Shown here: in pieces, positions 17,832-26,582 of the stretch
Position numbering within the stretch: the first letter of the stretch is position 1
Layout of the letters: every line of letters begins with the position of its first letter
Source: Paraburkholderia tropica
Lineage (GTDB): Bacteria > Pseudomonadota > Gammaproteobacteria > Burkholderiales > Burkholderiaceae
DNA: 64,000 nucleotides
NCBI RefSeq assembly: GCF_900109265.1
Contig: NZ_FNZM01000010.1
Location: forward strand, 186,001-250,000
Direction: 5' to 3'
The notes under the pieces: model-generated
Told to the model about the DNA's origin: nothing
What the model saw: only the letters and a program-made list of their open reading frames with translations
Database searches by the model: none
Made by a program: the position numbers and the translations under genes

Positions 17832-19253
17832 ATGACCACGACTCCCGTCCGTACCCGCTTCGCGCCGAGCCCGACCGGCTTTATCCACCTCGGCAACATC
17901 CGCTCCGCGCTCTATCCGTGGGCGTTCGCGCGCCGCAACGAGGGCGTTTTCGTGCTGCGGATCGAGGACACCGACGTCGAGCGTTCGACGTCCGAATCGG
18001 TCGACGCGATCCTCGAAGGCATGCAGTGGCTCGGCCTCGATTTCGACGAAGGCCCGTTCTACCAGATGCAGCGCATGGACCGTTATCGCGACGTGCTCGC
18101 GCAAATGCAGCAGCAGGGTCTCGTGTACCCGTGCTACATGTCGACGGAAGAACTCGACGCGCTGCGCGAACGTCAACGTGCCGCAGGCGAGAAGCCGCGC
18201 TACGACGGCACGTGGCGTCCGGAGCCGGGCAAGGTCCTGCCGGTGCCCCCCGAAGGCGTGCAGCCCGTGCTGCGCTTCCGTAATCCGCTCACGGGCGTGG
18301 TCGCCTGGGACGACGCCGTTAAAGGCCGCGTGGAAATCTCGAACGAGGAACTCGACGACCTCGTGATCGCGCGTCCGGACGGCACGCCGACCTACAACTT
18401 CTGCGTGGTCGTCGACGACCTCGACATGAAGATCACGCACGTGATTCGCGGCGACGACCACGTGAACAACACGCCGCGCCAGATCAACATCCTGCGTGCG
18501 CTCGGCGCCGAGCCGCCCGTGTACGCGCATCTGCCGACCGTGCTGAACGAGCAGGGCGAGAAGATGAGCAAGCGCCACGGCGCGATGAGCGTGATGGGCT
18601 ATCGCGACGCCGGTTATCTGCCGGAAGCGGTGCTGAACTATCTCGCGCGCCTCGGATGGTCGCACGGCGACGCGGAAGTGTTCACGCGCGAGCAGTTCGT
18701 CGAGTGGTTCGACCTGGAGCATCTGGGCAAGTCGCCGGCGCAGTACGACCACAACAAGCTCAACTGGCTCAACAACCACTACCTGAAGGAAGTCGACAAC
18801 GCGCGTCTCGCGGAGCTGTCGAAGCCGTTCTTCGCGGCGCTCGGCGTGGACGAAGCGGCGCTCGCGAAGGGCCCGGCGCTCGACGGCGTGGTCGCGCTCT
18901 TCAAGGATCGCGCGAACACGATCAAGGAGATCGCTGAAAGCGCGATGATGTTCTATCGCGAACCGCAGCCGGAAGCGGATGCGCTCGCGCAGCACGTCAC
19001 CGACGCCGTGCGTCCGGCGCTCGCCGATCTCGCTGTCGCGCTGAAGGCTGCCGAGTGGACCAAGGAAGCGATCTCGGCCGCGTTCAAGGCCACGCTCGCC
19101 ACGCACAAGCTCAAGATGCCGCAACTCGCGATGCCGGTGCGTCTGTTCGTTGCGGGCACCACGCACACGCCTGCAATCGACGCCGTACTCACGCAGTTTG
19201 GCCGTGACGTCGTGGTGAGCCGTATCGAACAAGGGCTTGCGAAGGGCGCCTGA
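17832..19253 (+). CDS. gltX: Glutamyl-tRNA synthetase
   Basis: Charges tRNA-Glu in the cytoplasm. The 473-aa class I enzyme starts MTTTPVRTRFAPSPTGFIHLGN, with the HIGH-like HLGN and the conserved RFAPSPTG. LRIEDTDVERS and the KMSKRHGAMSV loop (about residues 246-256) are diagnostic. Length fits the bacterial family (about 470). The C-terminal anticodon domain is helical and ends QGLAKGA. Three tRNA-Glu genes lie just downstream, so the enzyme and its substrates are neighbours. Confidence 0.97.
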   Translation: MTTTPVRTRFAPSPTGFIHLGNIRSALYPWAFARRNEGVFVLRIEDTDVERSTSESVDAILEGMQWLGLDFDEGPFYQMQRMDRYRDVLAQMQQQGLVYPCYMSTEELDALRERQRAAGEKPRYDGTWRPEPGKVLPVPPEGVQPVLRFRNPLTGVVAWDDAVKGRVEISNEELDDLVIARPDGTPTYNFCVVVDDLDMKITHVIRGDDHVNNTPRQINILRALGAEPPVYAHLPTVLNEQGEKMSKRHGAMSVMGYRDAGYLPEAVLNYLARLGWSHGDAEVFTREQFVEWFDLEHLGKSPAQYDHNKLNWLNNHYLKEVDNARLAELSKPFFAALGVDEAALAKGPALDGVVALFKDRANTIKEIAESAMMFYREPQPEADALAQHVTDAVRPALADLAVALKAAEWTKEAISAAFKATLATHKLKMPQLAMPVRLFVAGTTHTPAIDAVLTQFGRDVVVSRIEQGLAKGA

Positions 19254-19500
19254 AGTGGCTTGTCGTGGCTTGTTGTGAGCATTGCGCATGCACTCGGCGG
19301 CGTGCAAAAAGCAGGGGCGTGAACTTTTTTTGAAGAATTTTCGCTCTGGCACTAGCGCGACGCCGAGAGTTCTTGTAGTATTCGGGCTCCGTTGAATACG
19401 GAGCGCGAAACAGCAGCAAGTTTCACGCAAAGAGTGCTTGAATCGAGCAACGATGTTTCTCCGAAACACCGAAGCGATGAAAAAAAGATTCAAAAAGCTC

Positions 19501-19529
19501 TTGACGAAAGCGAAATTGATGTTTAAAAT
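19501..19529 (+). promoter_or_regulatory. Sigma70 promoter for the tRNA-Ala/Glu/Asp array
   Basis: TTGACG at 19501-19506, a 17-base spacer, TAAAAT at 19524-19529. tRNA-Ala begins 19 bases after the -10. The preceding ~200 bases are AT-rich, as is common upstream of strong stable-RNA promoters. Confidence 0.8.
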
Positions 19530-19547
19530 CTCGCTTCTGTTCTGCAA

Positions 19548-19623
<76 letters not shown>

Positions 19624-19712
19624 TCAGAACAGGTAGTTTCCCAGTCGCAGTAAAGCTGGTGATTCGCAGGAATAGCTGTAAAGTGTAGTCAGGCATTATC
19701 TGAAAAGATCAT

Positions 19713-19788
19713 GTCCCCTTCGTCTAGAGGCCTAGGACATCACCCTTTCACGGTGAGTACAGGGGTTCGAATCCCCTAGGGGACGCCA
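19713..19788 (+). tRNA. tRNA-Glu(TTC), copy 1
   Basis: 76 bases. Acceptor GTCCCCT pairs with AGGGGAC; G discriminator and CCA at 19785-19788. The anticodon loop CTTTCAC gives TTC. Identical to the copies at 20010 and 20308. Confidence 0.97.
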
Positions 19789-19863
19789 GACATGAGCGTC
19801 GTCAACGAGGTTGGCGAGGCAGCAGGTGGGAGTCAACCAACGCCCATCTGTGATTGTCGCGTT

Positions 19864-19940
19864 GGAGCGGTAGTTCAGTTGGTTAGAATACCGGCCTGTC
19901 ACGCCGGGGGTCGCGGGTTCGAGTCCCGTCCGCTCCGCCA
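19864..19940 (+). tRNA. tRNA-Asp(GTC), copy 1
   Basis: 77 bases. Acceptor GGAGCGG pairs with CCGCTCC; G discriminator and CCA end at 19940. The anticodon stem CCGGC/GCCGG frames CTGTCAC with anticodon GTC. Confidence 0.97.
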
Positions 19941-19945
19941 GATAG

Positions 19946-19977
19946 AAGCCCGTTCAGAAATCGTGAGCGGGCTTTTT
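19946..19977 (+). terminator. Terminator-like hairpin inside the tRNA array
   Basis: AAGCCCGTTCA (19946-19956) pairs with TGAGCGGGCTT (19964-19974, one G-T pair), followed by a T tail. It may terminate or attenuate transcription after the first Glu-Asp pair. Confidence 0.65.
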
Positions 19978-20009
19978 AGTTGTAGCAGGATAAGGTGTAA
20001 GCCTGTGTT

Positions 20010-20085
20010 GTCCCCTTCGTCTAGAGGCCTAGGACATCACCCTTTCACGGTGAGTACAGGGGTTCGAATCCCCTAGGGGACGCCA
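20010..20085 (+). tRNA. tRNA-Glu(TTC), copy 2
   Basis: Same 76-base sequence as copy 1, CCA encoded. The bases just upstream (AAGCCTGTGTT) match those before copy 3. Confidence 0.97.
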
Positions 20086-20174
20086 AAGTTTTTCTGCGGC
20101 GCCATCAAGCAGTCAAGGCGACGCCGCCAGCGGGAGCTAACCAACGCCCGCCGGTGTAGTAGCAGAGCAGCACT

Positions 20175-20251
20175 GGAGCGGTAGTTCAGTTGGTTAGAAT
20201 ACCGGCCTGTCACGCCGGGGGTCGCGGGTTCGAGTCCCGTCCGCTCCGCCA
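20175..20251 (+). tRNA. tRNA-Asp(GTC), copy 2
   Basis: Same 77-base sequence as copy 1. The spacer between it and tRNA-Glu copy 2 differs from the spacer in the other two pairs. Confidence 0.97.
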
Positions 20252-20307
20252 GATTCGAGTTGTGCGCGCAAGCGTGCCGCGTGTAGTTCAAGGCGCAAGC
20301 CTGTGTT

Positions 20308-20383
20308 GTCCCCTTCGTCTAGAGGCCTAGGACATCACCCTTTCACGGTGAGTACAGGGGTTCGAATCCCCTAGGGGACGCCA
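20308..20383 (+). tRNA. tRNA-Glu(TTC), copy 3
   Basis: Same 76-base sequence as copies 1 and 2; first gene of the right-hand 228-bp repeat. Confidence 0.97.
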
Positions 20384-20458
20384 GACATGAGCGTCGTCAA
20401 CGAGGTTGGCGAGGCAGCAGGTGGGAGTCAACCAACGCCCATCTGTGATTGTCGCGTT

Positions 20459-20535
20459 GGAGCGGTAGTTCAGTTGGTTAGAATACCGGCCTGTCACGCC
20501 GGGGGTCGCGGGTTCGAGTCCCGTCCGCTCCGCCA
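20459..20535 (+). tRNA. tRNA-Asp(GTC), copy 3
   Basis: Same 77-base sequence as the other copies; last tRNA of the array, followed by a strong terminator. Confidence 0.97.
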
Positions 20536-20540
20536 GAATC

Positions 20541-20573
20541 AAAGCCCGCTGGAAGTTCCAGCGGGCTTTTTTC
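20541..20573 (+). terminator. Terminator at the end of the tRNA array
   Basis: AGCCCGCTGGA pairs with TCCAGCGGGCT around a 3-base loop, followed by TTTTTTCTTTT. Confidence 0.9.
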
Positions 20574-20767
20574 TTTTGCGCCGCCGGTTCCGGTTCGCGC
20601 GTTCTCTTTCTCTTCCGATCTTTGGTGCGGCGCCGGTACGGTGTTGCTGCGGCTCATTTCTGCGCGCGAAACGTGCGGGCGTACGGACAAAACGCCATTG
20701 CCTGAGGCGACGCGTTATCGTAGCGTTGTCGAAACTTCGAATTTCCGCGATTGCCGCCTTGCCTGCC

Positions 20768-21232
20768 ATGTTCGCACCGAACGACATCCCGTCGCGCTTC
20801 CAGCTGCGTCACGCCACCATGGACGACTTCGAGTTCGCCGAGTCGCTCACGCGCCGGAACATGGGCGGCTATTACCAGCGGCATCATCTGATCTGGCGGG
20901 GCGATCTGTTCCTCGCGAGTTACCGCGAGTCGGAGAATTTCATTCTCGAACTCGACGGCGAGGCGATCGGCGTGCTGCGCGTGACGCAGGAGGGCGATTC
21001 GCTGCACATCCGCGACGTGCAGATCGCCGAGGGCTGTCGCGGCAACGGCGCGGGCACGTTCCTGCTCGACATCTCGCATCAATGGGCGCGCGAGCGCGGC
21101 TTGCGCGAATTGCAGTTGCGTGTATTCGTCGATAACCCGGCGGCGCGGCTCTATCTGCGCATGGGTTACCGCGTTGCCGGACCGCGGCTCGCGCGGCTCG
21201 GCTCGATCCGGCACATGACGCGCCCGGTGTGA
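20768..21232 (+). CDS. GNAT family N-acetyltransferase
   Basis: A 154-aa single-domain acetyltransferase, substrate unknown. The acetyl-CoA motif A region is LHIRDVQIAEGCRGNGAGTFLL (core: EGCRGNGAGTFLL, about residues 90-103), followed by motif B LRVFVDNPAARLYLRMGY (core: NPAARLYLRMGY), typical of GNATs. I start at ATG 20768 because the residues upstream in frame are Arg-rich and derive from the tRNA repeat region. It is convergent with the AraC gene, with 7 bases between stops. Confidence 0.85.
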   Translation: MFAPNDIPSRFQLRHATMDDFEFAESLTRRNMGGYYQRHHLIWRGDLFLASYRESENFILELDGEAIGVLRVTQEGDSLHIRDVQIAEGCRGNGAGTFLLDISHQWARERGLRELQLRVFVDNPAARLYLRMGYRVAGPRLARLGSIRHMTRPV

Positions 21233-21239
21233 TCGCGCG

Positions 21240-22133
21240 TCAGTCGCCCGGCGCTTCGAGTGGTTCGTCGTTCGCGGAATGCGTTTCGTCGAGGTCCTGC
21301 TCGCGGTCGCCGGTGCCGCGCGCGATAAAGGCCCGCGGGCTTTCGCCGAACGCGCGCCGGAACATCGCCGAGAACGCACTCTGGCTTTGGTAGCCGAGTT
21401 CCTGCGCGACGATCGACATCGGCTTGCCCTGATTCAGCAGCGGAATCGCGCGCGCGAGGATCGCCTGCTGACGCCACTGCGAAAAACTCACCCCCAGTTC
21501 CAGCCGGAAAAGCCGCGCGATCGTGCGCGTGCTGGCGCCCACGTGCGCGGCCCAGTATTCGAGCGAGCCCGGCCCGGCCGGATCGGCGAGCAGCGCTTCG
21601 CAGAGCGCACGCAGGCGCTTTTCCTCGGGCATCGGCACCGCGAGCGGCAAGGGCGCAGAGCGCGTGATTTCGTCGAGTGCGACCGCACCGAGCAGACGCT
21701 CGCGCGCCGGGGCGATGCCGTGTTCGTCGAAGGCGGCGATCGATTCGCGCAGCAAGCCCGAGACTTCGACCACGCGGCACGCGTCCAGCCCGGCGGGAAT
21801 CACCGACTGATCGACATAGAGCGTGCGCAGGAACGCGTCCTCGACGATGGACACTTCGTGCGTGACGTACGGCGGCACCCAGATCGCGCGCGACGGCGGC
21901 ACCATCCACGTCGTGCCGGGCGTGGCCATGCGCAGCACGCCGCGCGACGCATAGGCGAGCTGCGCCCACGCATGCGTGTGCTTCGAGATGCGCACGCCGG
22001 CGGCCATCGGCCGCGAGCGTACGCGGATCGGATGCTCGAGGTTCGGCGCGAACTCGGGCGGGATCTCGGCGAAGGCGGCGGGCAGGGCGTCGCTGACGCG
22101 GGTGGCGTCGAAGGTGGTGGCGTCGGCGGTCAT
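21240..22133 (-). CDS. AraC family transcriptional regulator with cupin sensor domain
   Basis: A 297-aa regulator. The N-terminal half is a cupin-like AraC binding domain (HTHAWAQLAYASRGVLR, then WMVPPSRAIWVPPYVTHEV). The C-terminal ~100 residues hold two helix-turn-helix units: VGASTRTIARLFRLELG and VAQELGYQSQSAFSAMFRR, the latter matching the conserved AraC signature with GESPRAF after it. The start at 22133 avoids an upstream Arg/Cys-rich extension. It is divergent from the GGCT-fold gene. The signal and target are not evident. Confidence 0.9.
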   Translation of the reverse strand: MTADATTFDATRVSDALPAAFAEIPPEFAPNLEHPIRVRSRPMAAGVRISKHTHAWAQLAYASRGVLRMATPGTTWMVPPSRAIWVPPYVTHEVSIVEDAFLRTLYVDQSVIPAGLDACRVVEVSGLLRESIAAFDEHGIAPARERLLGAVALDEITRSAPLPLAVPMPEEKRLRALCEALLADPAGPGSLEYWAAHVGASTRTIARLFRLELGVSFSQWRQQAILARAIPLLNQGKPMSIVAQELGYQSQSAFSAMFRRAFGESPRAFIARGTGDREQDLDETHSANDEPLEAPGD

Positions 22134-22330
22134 GGCGGCATGCGGATGCTGATTTGCGCTGATCTGTGCGGGTTGGCGCTGACAGGGGCAACGGAGTGCC
22201 TCATTGTAGGCGCGTGTACGGATCGGCGCGTATCGACGCTTAAGGGTGCCTTTGCACGCCCGCCACGCCGCGCGCAAACATGCTGGCTATCGCATAATGA
22301 CGCGGATATCAGGAGCAAGGAGCGGAATCC

Positions 22331-22759
22331 ATGAAATACGTGTTCGTCTACGGCACGCTGCGCGCGGGCGAGATCAACGACATCAACCTCGCCGCGGATC
22401 GCCATGCGATCGCGCGTCCGCGTCATCTGGGGCTCACGTCGCTGTCGGGTCGGCTGTTCGACTTCGGCACGTATCCGGGCATGGTGGCGGGCACGCACGA
22501 CGACGCGGCGATCCAGGCGGATCAACCCGCGCGCGTAGTCGGCGACGTCTATGAAATCGACGATGCGCTGCTGGCCGTGCTCGACGAAATCGAGCAGGTC
22601 TATCCGGGCGTCGACGGGCTGTTCGTCTCGAAGGCGGTGAGCCTCGAAGTGCAGGGCGAGCGCGTCGACTGCCTGTACTATCCGGTCGCGCCGGGCGCGG
22701 TCGCGGGCCGTCCCGAGATCACGAGCGGCGACTGGGTGGAGCATCGGCGCGCGCGCTAG
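22331..22759 (+). CDS. Gamma-glutamylcyclotransferase-fold protein
   Basis: A 142-aa GGCT/AIG2-like protein. It opens MKYVFVYGTLRAGEIN with the fold's YGTLR phosphate/substrate loop (residues 7-11). A conserved acidic position is in LAVLDEIEQVYP (about 83-94), where the catalytic Glu lies in the family. The reaction would be cyclisation of a gamma-glutamylamine or related amide; the substrate is not predictable. GGAGCAAGGAG lies 7-17 bases before the ATG. A terminator follows. Confidence 0.88.
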   Translation: MKYVFVYGTLRAGEINDINLAADRHAIARPRHLGLTSLSGRLFDFGTYPGMVAGTHDDAAIQADQPARVVGDVYEIDDALLAVLDEIEQVYPGVDGLFVSKAVSLEVQGERVDCLYYPVAPGAVAGRPEITSGDWVEHRRAR

Positions 22760-22800
22760 GCGCCCACCTCGCGCACCACGAAAAACTCGCAGAAAACACG

Positions 22801-22838
22801 AAGGCCCGGCGGACTCCCATCCGCCGGGCCTTTTTTAT
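22801..22838. terminator. Terminator between GGCT gene and aceB
   Basis: A 13-bp stem (AAGGCCCGGCGGA, 22801-22813, with TCCGCCGGGCCTT, 22820-22832), followed by TTTTT. It sits between convergent genes and may act on both strands. Confidence 0.9.
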
Positions 22839-22879
22839 CGACGCATCGGCTCATCGCATCCAGCGACGAGCGAAGCCGA

Positions 22880-24472
22880 TCAGATTTCCTCGTACAGCGG
22901 CAGCGTCAGGAATTCGACGAAATCTTCCGACGTCGACATCTGTTCGAAGATCTGCGCGGCGCGCTCGTACGGCTTCGTATCGCCGCCGACCACGCCCTTC
23001 ACCTTGTCCAGTTCCTGCGGGATCAGTTCGCGCACGAGTTCGGCCGTGACCTTGCGGCCGTCGTCGAGCTTGCCCTTCGGCGAGCGGATCCACTGCCACA
23101 CCTGCGAGCGCGAGATTTCGGCGGTCGCGGCGTCTTCCATCAGGTTGTGGATCGGCACGCAGCCATTGCCCGCGAGCCACGAACCGAGGTAGTGGATGCC
23201 GACGTTGATGTTGTTGCGCAGGCCCGTTTCGGTGATCGGCGCTTCCGGACGGAAGTCGAGCAGATCCTTGTTCGTCACGTTGACGTCGGGGCGCTGCTTG
23301 CCGATCTGGTTCGGCTTGTCGCCGAGCACCTTCACGAACTCTTCCATCGCAATGGGCACGAGGCCCGGATGCGCAACCCAGCCGCCGTCGTAGCCGTCGC
23401 CCGCGTCGCGCGCCTTGTCCGAGCGCACGCCGCCCATTGCCTTGTCGTTCGCTGCCGCGTCGTTCTTGATCGGAATCAGCGCGCTCATGCCGCCAATCGC
23501 CGGCGCATTGCGCTTGTGGCAGGTCTTGAGCAGTTCGAGCGCATAGGCGCGCATGAATGGCACGTTCATCGTGATCTGCGAACGGTCCGCGAGGCAGAAG
23601 TCCGCGTCCTTCTTGAACTTCTTGATCGCCGAGAAGATGTAGTCCCAGCGGCCGGCGTTCAGGCCCGAGCTGTGTTCGCGCAGTTCGTAGAGGATTTCGT
23701 CCATCTCGAAGGTGGCGAGAATCGTTTCGACCAGCACCGTCGCGCGAATCGTGCCGCGCGGAACGCCCACGCCTTCCTGCGCCGCGACGAAGATGTCGTT
23801 CCACAGGCGCGCTTCGAGGTGGCTTTCCATCTTCGGCAGATAGAAGTACGGGCCGCTGCCGCGCGAGATCAGTTCCTTTGCGTTGTGGAACAGATAGAGC
23901 GCGAAGTCGAAGATGCCGCCGGACACGCGCTGGCCGTCGACCGTCACGTGCTTTTCGTCGAGATGCCAGCCGCGCGGACGCACGATCAGCGTGGCGGTCT
24001 TGTCGTTGAGCTGATACGACTTGCCGTTCTGTTCGAGCGAGATCGTGCGGCGCACCGCGTCCTTGAGGTTGATCTGGCCGGTGATCTGGTTGTCCCAGTT
24101 CGGCGCGTTCGAATCCTCGAAGTCGGTCATGTACGAATCCGCGCCCGAATTCAGCGCGTTGATGATCATCTTGCGCTCGACCGGGCCGGTGATTTCCACG
24201 CGGCGGCATTCGAGATCCTTCGGCAGCGCGGCGATTTTCCAGTCGCCTTCGCGGATCGACTTCGTTTCTGCGAGGAAGTCCGGACGCTCGCCGGCGTCGA
24301 GACGCTTCGTGCGCTCGACGCGCGCCTTCAGCAGTTCCTGGCGACGCGGTTCGAAGGCGCGGTGCAGCTTCGCGACGAGTTCGAGCGCCTCGGGCGTGAG
24401 GATCTGTTCGAAGCCGGGTTGGATCTCGGCCGTGATCTGCATGCCTTGCGGCAGTTGCAACGTGTTCGCCAT
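22880..24472 (-). CDS. aceB: Malate synthase A
   Basis: Condenses glyoxylate with acetyl-CoA to malate, second step of the glyoxylate shunt. The 530-aa length matches the A isoform (G is about 720). Recognisable segments are PDFLAETKSIREGDW, ITGPVERKMIINALNSGA, the acetyl-CoA/Mg region LPKMESHLEARLWN, GTIRATVLVETILATFEM and GVHPGLVP-like WVAHPGLVPIA. The C-terminal block SRSQVWQWIRSP is strongly conserved. It shares the neighbourhood with aceA about 2.7 kb away. TTAGCAAATGG marks the start, and GGAGT lies about 4-8 bases upstream on the minus strand. Confidence 0.96.
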   Translation of the reverse strand: MANTLQLPQGMQITAEIQPGFEQILTPEALELVAKLHRAFEPRRQELLKARVERTKRLDAGERPDFLAETKSIREGDWKIAALPKDLECRRVEITGPVERKMIINALNSGADSYMTDFEDSNAPNWDNQITGQINLKDAVRRTISLEQNGKSYQLNDKTATLIVRPRGWHLDEKHVTVDGQRVSGGIFDFALYLFHNAKELISRGSGPYFYLPKMESHLEARLWNDIFVAAQEGVGVPRGTIRATVLVETILATFEMDEILYELREHSSGLNAGRWDYIFSAIKKFKKDADFCLADRSQITMNVPFMRAYALELLKTCHKRNAPAIGGMSALIPIKNDAAANDKAMGGVRSDKARDAGDGYDGGWVAHPGLVPIAMEEFVKVLGDKPNQIGKQRPDVNVTNKDLLDFRPEAPITETGLRNNINVGIHYLGSWLAGNGCVPIHNLMEDAATAEISRSQVWQWIRSPKGKLDDGRKVTAELVRELIPQELDKVKGVVGGDTKPYERAAQIFEQMSTSEDFVEFLTLPLYEEI

Positions 24473-24543
24473 TTGCTAACTCCTTGGTCGGTCAGATTGT
24501 GAATGCGTGGTGTGCTGCTATCCGTGCTCGCTGAGCGATGTCG

Positions 24544-25308
24544 TCATGCGCCCGGGCTGGGGCGGGGGCGGCTTCGTTCGGCGGGCGCGGCGGTTTCGAT
24601 GAAGGCGGCCAGTTCAGCCATGCCGCCGCCGGTGCCGTGCGGCGCGACGCCGAGTTCTTCGGCGGGCAGACGCTGGCGGTTGATCCAGAAGGTGGTGTAG
24701 CCGAACCAGCCGGCGCCCGCGGCGTCCCAGCCGTTCGACGACACGAAGACCAGCTCGCGCGGCGCCGCGTCGAACGCGGCGGTGCCGAGCGCGTACGCGG
24801 CGGCCGCGGGCTTGTAGGCGCGCACGGCGTCCACGGACAGCACGTGGTCGAACAGGCCGGTCATGCCCGCGCTCTTGACCGCAATGTCGAGCATCTGCGG
24901 ATTGCCGTTCGAGAGGATCGCGAGACCCGTGCGGCTGCCGTCGGCGCGCGTTTCGCGCAGGCGGCGCAGCACCGGCAGGACGTCGGGGAAGGCAGACAGG
25001 CAGGCGTATTCGTCCATCAGACGCTTTTCGCCCGCGCCCGTGAGCGAGAGGTTCAGGCGGCGCGCGGCGTAGCGCAGCGCGTCGAGCGTGACGTCCCAGA
25101 ACGGCTTGTAGCGCGCGCCGGCGGGGTCCGAGAGCGTGCGCAACTGCGTGTACTCGATCTGCTTGAGACGCCAGAGCTGCGAGAGCGCTTCGCCCTGGCC
25201 CGGGAACATCTGCTCGGCGGCGGCGACGACGGAATGCACGTCGAAGAGCGTGCCGTACGCGTCGAAGATCACCGCCTTGGGAAAAAGAGTTGTCGTTGTG
25301 GCCGACAT
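24544..25308 (-). CDS. Haloacid dehalogenase, type II (HAD superfamily)
   Basis: A 254-aa HAD-fold hydrolase like L-2-haloacid dehalogenases. The nucleophile motif is AVIFDAYGTLFDVHSV (Asp about residue 16), with motif II SNGNPQML (about 122-129), Lys in YKPAAAAYALG (motif III) and the type II ending VSSNGWDAAGAGWFGY. Real substrates of chromosomal family members are often unknown; 2-haloacid release of glycolate/glyoxylate-type acids would fit the adjacent glyoxylate genes, but that is inference. It is upstream of aceB on the same strand, 71 bases apart, and divergent from the LysR gene. Confidence 0.9.
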   Translation of the reverse strand: MSATTTTLFPKAVIFDAYGTLFDVHSVVAAAEQMFPGQGEALSQLWRLKQIEYTQLRTLSDPAGARYKPFWDVTLDALRYAARRLNLSLTGAGEKRLMDEYACLSAFPDVLPVLRRLRETRADGSRTGLAILSNGNPQMLDIAVKSAGMTGLFDHVLSVDAVRAYKPAAAAYALGTAAFDAAPRELVFVSSNGWDAAGAGWFGYTTFWINRQRLPAEELGVAPHGTGGGMAELAAFIETAAPAERSRPRPSPGA

Positions 25309-25476
25309 AGCCTTGCACTCCGTCGTCAGAGGTCGAGGTGAATTGTATTCATGAGGTGGATTGCTGAAAAAGGCGCGATTGATCACTTGATCTTTTACTT
25401 TTACCCACCTAATCTGACGATCATTCGCTTCTTTGCAGCCATTTGCGCTGCGCAATCCGGCTCCCTTTTTCTCCAG

Positions 25477-26385
25477 ATGGATCGATTCAAGCAGATCGAA
25501 ACCTTCGCGATCGTCGCCGCGAAGGGCAGTCTTTCGGCGGCCGCGCAGGCCGAAGGCGTGGCGCCCGCGATCATCGGACGCCGTATCGACGCGCTCGAGG
25601 AACGCCTCGGCGTGAAGCTGTTCGTGCGCACCACGCGGCGTATCACGCTGACTTTCGAGGGCTCGGCGTTTCTCGAGGACTGCCAGCGCATCATCCACGA
25701 CATGCAGAACGCCGAGGCGAGCGTCTCGGCGGGCGGCGTGAAGGCGAGCGGACATTTGCGCGTGTCGGCGCCCGCGGGTTTCGGACGGCGTCACGTCGCG
25801 CCGCTCGTGCCCGATTTCACGGTCGCGCATCCGGACGTGACGATCACGCTCGATCTCTCGGACCGGCTCGTCGATCTGGTCAATGAAGGCTTCGACTGCG
25901 CCGTGCGGCTGGGCGAATTGCCCGACTCGTCGCTGGTCTCGCTCAAGCTCGGTGAAAACCGGCGCGTCGTCGTTGCCGCGCCCTCGTATCTGTCGCGGCG
26001 CGGCGAACCCGAAACGCTCGCCGATCTCGCGCGTCACAACTGCCTCGCGTTCGGCGCGAGCGCGAATCAGCAGCGCGGCTGGACGTTCCAGCAGGACGGC
26101 AAGGTCGTGCAGATTCGCGTGGCGGGCACGATGGAGTGCTCGGATGGCGCGGTGCTGCACGAATGGTGTCTGGCGGGCCACGGTCTCGCGTGGCGCTCGT
26201 GGTGGGAAGTCGGCGAGGACATTGCGGCGGGCCGGCTCGCGCGCGTGCTCGACGCCTACGCCGCGCCGCCCATCGGCATTCATGCCGTGTTTCCGCAGCG
26301 CCGGCACCTGCCGTTGCGCGTGCGCCTCTTTCTCGACTTTCTCAAGCATACGTACGGTCAACCGGGTTACTGGGGGCAGGACTGA
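25477..26385 (+). CDS. LysR family transcriptional regulator
   Basis: A 302-aa regulator. The winged HTH is at residues 1-60 (FAIVAAKGSLSAAAQ, then GVKLFVRTTRRITLTFEG), and the periplasmic-binding-like effector domain spans about 90-295. It is divergent from the haloacid dehalogenase-aceB pair, with about 170 bases between starts, the classical layout for LysR control of the divergent genes. AT-rich sequence lies in that gap. The ATG at 25477 gives the canonical MDRFKQIETF; in-frame residues upstream do not fit. The effector is unknown, with a glyoxylate-pathway or organic-acid signal a guess from context. Confidence 0.92.
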   Translation: MDRFKQIETFAIVAAKGSLSAAAQAEGVAPAIIGRRIDALEERLGVKLFVRTTRRITLTFEGSAFLEDCQRIIHDMQNAEASVSAGGVKASGHLRVSAPAGFGRRHVAPLVPDFTVAHPDVTITLDLSDRLVDLVNEGFDCAVRLGELPDSSLVSLKLGENRRVVVAAPSYLSRRGEPETLADLARHNCLAFGASANQQRGWTFQQDGKVVQIRVAGTMECSDGAVLHEWCLAGHGLAWRSWWEVGEDIAAGRLARVLDAYAAPPIGIHAVFPQRRHLPLRVRLFLDFLKHTYGQPGYWGQD

Positions 26386-26582
26386 CGCGATCCGTCCCGC
26401 GACATTCGCTCGACGCGCGGCCTGACGTGGGTGTTTCCGATATGCGGAGATGCCCGCATGCCCGCCGCGGCGTGTTTTTTAGCGCACTACAATCGGCAGA
26501 AGACCGGGCAGCAGACTGGGTAGAAGCGTTGGCAGAAGCGTTGCCGGAAGCGCCGGCAGCGCAGACGAACACGGAGGGCGTC

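Larger units (their letters stand above)
19713..19940 (+). repeat. 228-bp direct repeat (tRNA-Glu/spacer/tRNA-Asp), left copy
   Basis: The complete block, including the 75-base spacer between the tRNAs, recurs identically at 20308-20535 (offset 595). The middle pair has a different spacer, so the outer copies reflect a separate duplication or homogenising event. Confidence 0.9.
20308..20535 (+). repeat. 228-bp direct repeat (tRNA-Glu/spacer/tRNA-Asp), right copy
   Basis: Base-for-base match to 19713-19940 as far as I can read it, including the spacer that starts GACATGAGCGTCGTC. Confidence 0.9.

Noticed and set aside
19792..20076. Short reading frame over the tRNA-Glu/Asp spacer (and its copy at 20387)
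   Set aside because: It runs through tRNA genes; the duplicate arises from the tRNA repeat, not from a conserved protein.
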